From: Zea mays
Taxonomy: Eukaryota > Streptophyta > Magnoliopsida > Poales > Poaceae
Direction: 5' to 3'
DNA: 64,000 nucleotides
Assembly (NCBI RefSeq): GCF_902167145.1
Contig: NC_050099.1
Coordinates: 238,092,588 to 238,156,587 of the forward strand
The stretch's first letter is position 1. Every line of letters starts with the position of its first letter. A program made the position numbers and the translations under genes. The notes under the pieces are model-generated. The model saw only the letters and a program-made list of their open reading frames with translations. It was not told the DNA's origin and ran no database searches. Positions 56,693 to 64,000 of this stretch are shown in pieces.

Positions 56693-58890
56693 CTAATTTC
56701 TCCTAGTCACATCATTTCTTGTCATCCATTCCTGCTTGCTCTTTAACCACAGAAACCTATCTTCAGGAGTATCCAGAGTCATGAACATCTCTCTTTCCGA
56801 TCTTTTAGTAAACACTATAGAGGCGATGAAATGCTCTTTTGTGCCAACAGTGGCACCACATTCCTTTACCAATGTCATAACTTGTTGGATCGAGCATCCA
56901 TATGTATCCTCCCTCCTAGCAATGGACTCACAAGTCTCTGTGGTTCTTTTTGTCATCTCAAGTATTTGATCGAAACCATCAGAAACCCAACTTCCTTTAC
57001 CACTCCTTGCTCGTTTACCTTTGTTATTGGCAGGGATTCGTGGCCTCTTTACTTTACCACTACTAGGGGTGATCTCCTCAGGCTCACTATCATCCTCATT
57101 GGTAGGTTCAAATTCCACATCAATATTTATAGGTGATTGCTCTACATTTTGTTGAGTTGGTGGAATACCACTGGATGCACTCCAATGGTCATCACCAGTG
57201 TTGCGTAGATCTTCGAACATAGTAGCTAAATGGTCCTCATTTTGTAGCCCTCTAGTCTTAAATCTAGTTGATTCTTTAATAGCCTGCATTTTTATCAATT
57301 AAACAAATATTAACCAAACTAGGTTGCAACATGATTACAATTAATATGGTACACACTAAAATAAGGAACTCACTTTTGCCATCTTTTTCCACCAATCTTC
57401 AGGCATGTCAATATTTTTACCACTACCATCCCACCCTAAACCAGTCTGTCTTGTTAATTGCTTCCAAATCCCGTAATCAATTTTCAATCTGTCCCATTTG
57501 TTCTTAAATTGTTTACGGGTGTACACAACTCCTGTCCTTTCTTTGAATTTCTGAATCACATTTTGGTAACCGGCTTTGTTCAAATGAGTGCTTGAACGAT
57601 TTCCGATGAGGACTTCGTCAGCAAAAATTTCACATGCTATCCTAGTATACTCATCACAACAAGTGGCCATACTGTATACAAAAAATTTGACAGATGAACA
57701 TAACATCACAGACAACCAAATTACACGATAACATACAATATATGAAACTCTGTAACGTAGAAAGTAGCAAATACGGCAATTACCTAGGATCTGTAATGTC
57801 GACGTTTCCAGCTTGTTCTTCGTTTGATATCACATCTTGTGGTACTGATTGACTATCGTCTCCCTGTCTTGTGTATCCATGGCCATGCCCGGTCATCGGT
57901 TGGCTATGCACAGGCGTGGAGAAGCCATTTCCGTCCACCAATGGGGTGTGGCTACGCCCAGGCAAGACAAATGCAGAGGAGACTGTGTCTAGCAGCCCTG
58001 CACAAAACAAACGAGGAATTACTTGCAAGCGACGGCCACAGATGCAAAACAATTCGTCTGTTCTTGACGCCTTGAAGCTCCTACTATCCGAGCAAACATC
58101 TCCCACGGACAGAGCAGCCACCGGCGAACGGAGAGCAGCGGCAGCGCGCCGTCCGACCGCCAGATGCAAACCACTGTCGGCAATGGCGGAGCCCAAGGCG
58201 TCAAATAGTAGGAGATCGCGTGGAAGAATCCAAACCTGCCGTCGTTGGTAGGGAGAAACCCAGGCCACCAAGATGGCCCGACGCCATGCGCGTTGTTGGG
58301 ATTCCGCGCCCGCCTCCAGCAATTTCAGGTCGGATGCCTCCACAGACGGCATCGTGGCCATCACCGGCGAATCCATGGAGTTGCCCAGACGCGCCTGCGA
58401 TGTGGCCTCGCCCAGCAGCGCCGTTACCTCGACTCGCCGCGCCGACGGATCCAACAGGCGCGCCATGTCCAAATGCGGGTGCGAGCGCGCTGTGGCCTCG
58501 CCCGTCTGTGCCGTTGCGTCGACTCGCCGCGCCGATGGAAGCGCCCAGGGATCCTTCAGGCGCGCCATGGCCGAGTGCGGGTGCGGGCGCGCTTTGGCCT
58601 CGCCCGGCTGCGCCGTGGCCGCCAGTTGCTGCGCCGGCTACTACGGGCGCGATTTGGCCTCGCCCGTCTGTGCCGTTGCGTCGACTCGCCGCGCCGATGG
58701 ATGCGCCCAGGGCTCCTTCAGGCGAGCCATGGCCGAGTGCGGATGCGGGCGCGCTTTGGCCTCGCCCGGCTGCGCCGTGGCCGCCAGTTGCTGCGCCGGC
58801 TCCTACGGGCGCGATTTGGCCTCGCCTGGCCGCGCCATGGTCTCTGTCGTCCGCGCCGGCGATCCCTTGCCGGGGTCGTAAGGGATTCAT
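56693..58890 (-). CDS. Harbinger ORF1, Myb/SANT-like DNA-binding protein (four-exon model)
   Basis: Proposed exons: 58890-58236, 57997-57784, 57671-57374, 57283-56693. Introns have donors GCAG|GTTTGG, CTAG|GTAATT, AAAA|GTGAGT and acceptors GTGCAG|, ATACAG|, ATGCAG|; all joins keep frame with no stop, about 585 residues. Exon 3 holds the Myb/SANT-like domain (YTRIACEIFADEV … FKNKWDRLKIDYGIWKQL … MPEDWWKKMAK). Exon 4 has an acidic stretch, a basic KRPRIPANNKGKRARSG segment and a helical C-terminus. Exon 1 is Gly/Ala-rich with a 54-residue tandem duplication and may be partly untranslated; a start in exon 2 (MTGHGHGYTRQG) is an alternative. In this superfamily the protein binds the element ends and brings in the transposase. 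Confidence 0.75.
58490..58813 (-). repeat. In-frame 162-bp tandem duplication in Harbinger ORF1 exon 1
   Basis: CGCCCGTCTGTGCCGTTGCG recurs 162 bp apart (58499 and 58661), and the whole unit is near-identical. 162 is divisible by 3, so the Gly/Ala-rich frame is kept. Confidence 0.85.
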
Positions 58891-59144
58891 GTTCTCCGTG
58901 ATAGGATGCGTGCAGGCGTACGAATCTCGGATAGAGAGATGGGATCGGTGGGAGGGGGTTTTCACAAAAAATACAGGAGCCAAAGCTGACCGAGCCACAT
59001 TTTTTGGCTTCACCTATCTAGTACAAAACAGGGAATTGCTTTCCACCTAAAGCCATCTGATAAAAGCGCGTTTGGTATGGCTTGCGGGGAAAAGCGTGAA
59101 GCCAAAGGAGAAGCCGCTGGATATAAGCCCTGCCAAAGGGGGCC

Positions 59145-59456
59145 TTAGTGAAATCACTCTATATACCTCTCATTCGAAAGGATACTCCCAACGTCAATAA
59201 AAAAATATGGAAGGCTAAGCCACCTTTAAAAATTAAGTTCTTTCTTAGGTACCTTCGCAAGGGCGTTTTACTTACGAAACAAAATTTAATTAAACGCAAT
59301 CGGCATGGTAATAAATCATGCGGTTTCTATCACAAGGATGAGACTATCGAACACCTCTTCTTTGAATGTCGTTTTGCTAGAGGTGTTTGGTCTTTCCTCT
59401 GGTGTGCTTCAAATCTTCCTTTACCAAGCAATGCTTCACATTTGTTTGGATCGTAG
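59145..59456 (+). pseudogene. LINE reverse-transcriptase C-terminal fragment (zf-RVT domain)
   Basis: An open stretch reads VKSLYIPLIRKD, then VNKKIWKAKPPLKIKFFL, LLTKQNLIKRNRHGN and DETIEHLFFECRFARGVWSF, the zinc-binding region that follows the reverse transcriptase in plant L1-type LINEs. The second zinc Cys is changed to Tyr (GFYHKDE where relatives have C at that place). It is separated from its upstream part by the Harbinger element. Only a fragment; no endonuclease or catalytic RT is present. Confidence 0.75.
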
Positions 59457-59735
59457 CTGCATGGAATACCTAACACTTGATAGACTTCGTTACATCTCTC
59501 GAAAGAGATCAAGGAGAGAAAAGCGGAGGCGCAGCGGCTCCGGATTTACACAAACCATTATACTCTACCAAATGAGATACGTTCTGTTTTACAACCCCCC
59601 TCAATATGCACATAGTGAAACAAGATTCAGATTTGATTGGATCGAATTTTTTTGTTGGAAATGTCACTGGCAGAGCTTTGGTCAGTATATCGGCCACCCG
59701 ATCTTTCGTGGAAATGGTTCTATCGAGTAGTAACT
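59457..59735 (-). pseudogene. Copia RNase H C-terminal fragment
   Basis: On the minus strand STKDRVADILTKALPVTF (about 59718-59660) matches the conserved end of copia RNase H (…LADIFTKAL…). The frame then runs through unrelated residues to 59509, and TGTTAGGTATTCC at about 59477 could be the start of a lost 3' LTR. It belongs to neither the Ji nor the Opie group by sequence. Confidence 0.6.
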
Positions 59736-60725
59736 AAACGTTTGTATCTTTTTTTTATGTAGAGCACTATATCCAATTAAAACACACGTACTCTTTGGTG
59801 CGAAAATGTAGCTTTTGTTTGTTATATGGTCGACAACCAAATACGCGAAGCTGTTCGGGTTGGGTCAGGTTTTTTTGGGTTAGGTCGAGTTTTGAGTAAA
59901 AAATCATGATTAGTATCTGACTCGTGAATTATTGCGGGTCAAAAATTATAACCCGTACATGTACGTTACATTGATCGGATCAGGTCTTACATTCATCAGG
60001 TCGAGTTAGTCGAATCGAATGACATATTATTAGGTCTAGCCATAACAACCGGCCCGGTGAATCAATCCCCGGTGTTTCCCGCCTCCGTGGGCCCGCTGGG
60101 CTCGGTTGGCCGTCGCGTGCCGGGCCGTGTGGGGAAGGAGCCTGTTGCGCAACCGACCTGGTATGCTATATGCACGTTCAGGCAGGCATCTCGGTTCTCT
60201 TTTGCCCCTCGGAAGAAGGTGGCAGCCTGGCAGGCAGACTGTCTGTGTCGGTGCCGAGTCTTCCGACACTGTTCACTTCGGATTAAAATCGTGTTGCAGC
60301 TGTAATTTATAAACATAAAAATATTATAGAATTAATATAAGGTAGGTAGGTTGCTTCATTGCTTGTGTGTCCTCTTGTCCGTCCGTCCGTAGAATTACGA
60401 AGAGCAACTCGTCGCCTTTTTGTTCAACCTGGAACAGTGCGAGCACGCACCGGTGCCGAAAACAGGGACAGCCACATGCGGGTGTTGGCCTACGTACGGA
60501 TCACGCAGCAGCCATCCATGTTGCAGAATTGCCAATGCAAGAAACGGGAGCCGCCCCCGATCTGATTTGTAGATGGACGTAGGCCTTTTGCATTTGACGA
60601 TGTCAGTAGTGAGCGACAAATAAAGGTGCCCTTGACGGTGTGCCTTCAGGTTGTATTTAATACTGACAATTGATATTTAAATATTTAAACTTTAACTAGA
60701 TAGGACCAGACCAGACTAAGACATG

Positions 60726-60862
60726 GTAATTGATAACGTTAAATTATGTTTGGTTAAATTCAACTACTACATTAAAAACTGATATCGAACTATTTAAACT
60801 TATTACCGCTGGTACTTAAGTGTGAAATTGTCGTTACTTATATTCTGTGAGCCAAACAACAC
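60726..60862. mobile_element. MITE-like element, copy 2
   Basis: It shares ordered blocks with 21461-21644: GATAACGTTAAATTATGTTTG, TAAAAACTGATATCGAAC, GGTACTTAAGTGTGAAA and a right end CTGTGAGCCAAACAACACC. The left end is shorter or degraded. Confidence 0.45.
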
Positions 60863-61378
60863 CAAAGATAGATCAGCGAGAGTAGCACGTGGTCCATCTA
60901 ATCTATACATACCTTCAGCCGGCTCTGCTCTCGGCAGCAACGACATCTCGCCGCTTTATTTCTCCTAGCAATTTTTTCTTTCTTTTTTTTCTTTCAGTGA
61001 GAGTTGCGACAAGGACACCGCAACATCACACGTGGTCCTGGGTGCACGCGTTACGCTCACACACTTGTTTTATTTGTGACTTGCGAGGAGTTTAACACCG
61101 TACCGTACTCCCTCCCACCCCACACACACACACACATTCAAGTTTCTTTGCGTGGTACTGTCACAACTTGCATTGGTTGATGCATGCGTGCCACTTCTCC
61201 CGCTCCTTAAATTCGTTTGGGCGCAGCGTCGTCCAGATAAGGCTGAGTTTGGTGGACAGTGAAACGGAGAGTAATTTATGGGAAGGAATTTCTTCCATAT
61301 TCAATTTTGAATACCGACGAAATTTTTCCTATATGGATCATCTCCATTTCTATGTTCATCAAATCCATCCTTAGAAGA

Positions 61379-61497
61379 TGTTTGTTTGGATTATAATCTG
61401 CTTAGATTGTTTAATCTAACAAATTCTAAACTTAACACTAAATTCAAAATTTGTTCAATTATATAATCTGAATATATTATAATCTCAAATAAACAGA
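61379..61497. mobile_element. Short MITE-like element
   Basis: About 119 bp, with left end TGTTTGTTTGGATTATAAT pairing with right end ATTATAATCTCAAATAAACA. The interior is AT-rich and non-coding. The target duplication is not clear, so the superfamily is left open. Confidence 0.5.
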
Positions 61498-61877
61498 CTC
61501 TATTAATTATTAAGTAGAACCCGGCGTGCTTTTGTTTGATGGCCACGTACGTACGTGGGCCCAAGTTTTGCAACAGATAGAGAGAGAAGTAAAAAAACAC
61601 TGACATGTTGTACGAGCACTGAACCAAACAACAGATATAGTGGTATAAATAAAGCCACATTTGCGTATGATATTTGGATGCAAATCTGGCAGGCCCAGAT
61701 GTCCACCCCACAACAAAAACATAATGCAATGCCCTACAGCTACGGACATTGCAGGTGGCGAACTTCAATTCCAACACACACTGACACACACACAAAAACT
61801 GGCTGGTGTGTGGACCCAGCTACATGCATCCTTCTTTCGGTTGAAATAAAGTTGACCCAACGTACGCCACCGCCGTT

Positions 61878-63234
61878 TCTATACTACTTATTAAGACTCT
61901 AAAGGTAGTCTGTCTTTTTTTGTTCTGCCATCGGTGAATCTAGACCGTTCGCTTCGCTTCATCTAGGGCGATCCGATCGTGCTCTGCTCTCGCCCCCGCC
62001 CCCTCCCCCGTCCCTGCAACCACCCCTGCTTCACCACGCCCCCGCCTCCCTCTCGCGACGCCCGCACCCGCGATTCCAGGGCCGCATTGCTCCGCATGTC
62101 GTCCCCTTCCATCCACGCCCCTGCCCCTGCACCCGCCGTGCACGCCCCTCAGTCCGCGATCCACATGCCCCTGCCAGCCCTCGCGTGCCCCGCCAGCCAT
62201 CGTACGCCTCCTCCCTGCGCCCGCTCACGGATGTCGCCGCACGCCTCCACTGCGCCCGCCGTGGATCTCACCCACAACCCATCGCCCGTCCCCTATCCCG
62301 GTGCCCCTACCCCATCCCCATCCTCCCGCGGTGCCCCCGCACCGTGCGCCCGCCACTACCGCCATCAAGGCTCCTACTCGCGCGACCCACCCTCGACAAC
62401 GGGGACCCCTCGAAACCTAGCCGTCACTTGCACCACCACAAACCACTACACATGGTAAGAGGTGAAGAGGATGGCACTAGCTCACCAGCAGCCCTATCGA
62501 CGTGCTAGCTCCGGGGAAGGCGTGCCACCATACTCCCACCTCGCTTCGTGGTGCACCAGATATGCACCGCCACCCCTCCAAGTAAGGATATATGTCATAC
62601 AGGGCACCAGATCACCAGCAGCCCTATCGATGTGATAGATCCAAGTAAGTTTTTTATTGTAATAATGTTTTTCCATCCCCTTTTCTATAGAGTTCGTGGA
62701 TAGTTTGCAAATAAATTGCTAGGGTTCCGGGAATTATTTTTGTTTCCAATGTCAAATGGAGAAATCGGACGTAGGAGTTGATATTGGGAAGCAAATGAAT
62801 GAGGAGGGTGCGAGAGATGAGGGAGATGATTGTAAGATTGAGAGGAGCCGCCCAATCAATTTGAATCGGGTGCCAGTCGAGGAGCACCCAGGGAACTGGT
62901 GAGACACATGGTGAAGAAGTGTCAGGAATTAAGGATGTAGTCACCCAAAAGGACACAACGAAACCCACTAATATAGATCTCATGCCCCGTCGTGGCATTA
63001 CCGAGGACGACACTCGTCGTGGACCTGCAAAGCGGCATCTGCGACCACCGACACCGAGGACGGGAGCACAGGCGCACCGACGACATGAGGTACTTCATGA
63101 GCCCCTTCCAAAATCTCGAATTTTTCCTTAAATTTCAACCCTTCATGAGCCCCTTCATAGTGTATTTATCGTTCCGTTTCTATGTTTCATACCAATTTTT
63201 TTACTCCCGTCGCAACGCACAGTCACTCACTTAG
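61878..63234 (+). mobile_element. Degenerate Helitron-like element
   Basis: The left end TCTATACTACTTATTAAGAC matches the maize Helitron 5' pattern. The right end CGTCGCAACGCAC…CACTTAG|T resembles the maize 3' pattern CGTCGCAACGCACGGGC…CTAG|T, with the hairpin and CTAG each altered by about one base. The inside has a GC-rich stretch (61980-62460) that could be captured sequence, but I recognise no gene and no Rep/helicase. The base left of the 5' end is T, not the expected A, so the left boundary is uncertain. Confidence 0.5.
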
Positions 63235-64000
63235 TATATATATATATATGCCTGCTGTTGCATTTGATCTAGTTGACCTGAAAGGACGGATACGCAAGAT
63301 ATTCCTTTAACGATAATAATACAGTATAATAATATTTCCAACAGCGTTGCTTTTTCTTTTTCTTTTTTTGCGCTCTGAGATTGACACAGCACAACTCTGC
63401 CCGCAAGCTAAGGGCCTAGCAGTCTCTCTTCGTCCGATGGCATTATCATCACAATAGTGTATATAAAAAAGTCATCCGGGTTTAGTCGTCACTAGCATGA
63501 TGATCCGTACTTACACTTGTATACATAGTTTCTTTAAAAAAGAAACAGTTTTTTTTTAATTAGTTCAGAAAATGTAGTAATTATGAACTCACTTTCAGCC
63601 AAAAGCGCCCTCTGCAGAGAGCACATAACTTAAAACCAAAAAGAGGAAGCATTCAGCACACTAATGGCTATCGACATGGAGACTAGATTGTCACCTATAT
63701 GCCCCTCCCAAAAAAAAAAATCATACCCATTTGCATCAATTGATAAAAAGCACGCAACTTGAATAAAAAATAAAGTGAAGTCCAATAATTATATCTTAAA
63801 TGTACTTACTCCGATCTTTTTTTTATTTGTCACTGGTTGGTACAAAATTGAACTACCTGGCGTCAAATAAATAAAAAATGGAGATAGTACTTCTTTCCGA
63901 GGATAACATATATATGTGTGTGAAGTCAATGGATAATCGAATGTATCACCTATAAAACGAATAAATACTGCCGTAATTCGAACTATAGAAAGCACAGCTA
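63235..64000. other. AT-rich DNA to window end, nothing recognised
   Basis: Short TA and T/A runs only; no frame longer than about 70 codons and no family resemblance. Confidence 0.55.

Larger units (their letters stand above)
54794..59144 (-). mobile_element. PIF/Harbinger DNA transposon with both genes readable
   Basis: A 4351-bp element with target duplication TTA (54791-54793 and 59145-59147), the superfamily's preferred site. Terminal inverted repeats start GGCCCCCTTTGGCAGGGC at 54794 and are matched in reverse at 59127-59144. It encodes a DDE transposase (55156-56665) and a Myb/SANT-like protein (56693-58890), both on the minus strand in the order ORF1 then ORF2, the two-gene organisation of autonomous PIF/Harbinger elements. 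With simple introns, both genes read without a stop, so this may be a recently active copy. It interrupts a LINE remnant. Confidence 0.92.
59736..61877. other. Unassigned DNA, no gene supportable
   Basis: Mixed composition with short frames only; the GC-richer patch at 60040-60280 gives frames on both strands, which looks compositional. Two MITE-like sequences are listed separately. A CACACA run lies near 61120-61135. Confidence 0.55.

Noticed and set aside
58220..59050. Plus-strand frames opposite Harbinger ORF1 exon 1
   Set aside because: They are opposite a tandem-repeated GC-rich exon; the minus-strand reading splices in frame to the Myb-like domain, the plus-strand readings go nowhere.
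61979..62458. Pro/Ala-rich 159-residue frame inside the Helitron-like segment as a host gene
   Set aside because: Composition-driven, overlapping frames exist on the other strand, there are no splice or domain clues, and it lies inside a probable mobile element.
59736..64000. A host gene in the right-hand flank
   Set aside because: Neither strand gives a frame with family resemblance or a chain of exons; the only coding traces belong to transposons.

Overview
The window is repeat-dense plant nuclear DNA, almost certainly maize or a very close Zea relative. The evidence is the nested Ji/Opie-type SIRE-lineage copia elements, a RIRE2/Tat-type gypsy element with the dual RNase H arrangement, a Mutator-like foldback element, an intron-containing PIF/Harbinger element and degenerate maize-type Helitron ends. 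I see no bacterial signals and no convincing host protein-coding gene. Family names rest on remembered LTR termini and protein motifs, not on a database search.

Left block (1-20925). Reading inward from the left edge, a Ji-like copia element (minus strand, 5' LTR plus gag start) sits inside the gag of an Opie-like element (minus strand), which sits inside the 5' LTR of an old, stop-riddled Tat-lineage gypsy element (plus strand, 3333-20925). The gypsy element is also split near the end of gag by a young complete copia element (6029-13832, Angela/BARE-like LTR start, 1275-bp LTRs differing at five sites, 5-bp target duplication GGTGG, one single-base frameshift in gag).

Middle block (20926-25818). 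About 1.4 kb of AT-rich flanking DNA with one MITE-like element is followed by microsatellite, element A, microsatellite, element B, microsatellite. Each of these two unclassified elements has hairpin-forming ends and lies between (TA)n tracts. A truncated, inverted second copy of element A with its own (TA)n tract is at 53376-54645. This is the least explained structure in the window.

Nested copia block (25819-53375). An Opie-like element on the minus strand (gag intact, pol with two nonsense codons) was hit twice. Its pol carries a 1430-bp Mutator-like foldback element with a perfect 9-bp target duplication and a tRNA-Lys-like sequence in each arm. Its 5' LTR carries a second retrotransposon (34010-52278, target duplication CTTGC) with 1.63-kb LTRs and an intact gag but no pol, i.e. 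a gag-only non-autonomous element. The 5' LTR of that element was hit in turn by a complete, apparently intact Ji-like element (42500-51865, target duplication GGCCT, 1287-bp LTRs with five differences). The order Opie, then gag-only element, then Ji is fixed by the nesting and agrees with LTR divergence.

Right block (53376-64000). After the second copy of element A come remains of a LINE reverse-transcriptase region. It was interrupted by a 4351-bp PIF/Harbinger element (54794-59144, TTA target duplication) whose transposase and Myb/SANT-like gene can both be read through plausible introns without a stop. Then come a small copia RNase H fragment, unassigned DNA with two MITE-like sequences, a degenerate Helitron-like segment (61878-63234) and unassigned DNA to the end.

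How the parts act together: the copia and gypsy elements carry their own gag, protease, integrase, reverse transcriptase and RNase H. The gag-only element would need pol proteins from another element, and Ji/Opie relatives are the obvious donors because their gag C-termini share a motif. The Harbinger element encodes the two proteins its superfamily needs. Three copia LTR families here share clusters of CCGGACA/TGTCCGG palindromes and CCAACGG motifs upstream of TATA boxes.
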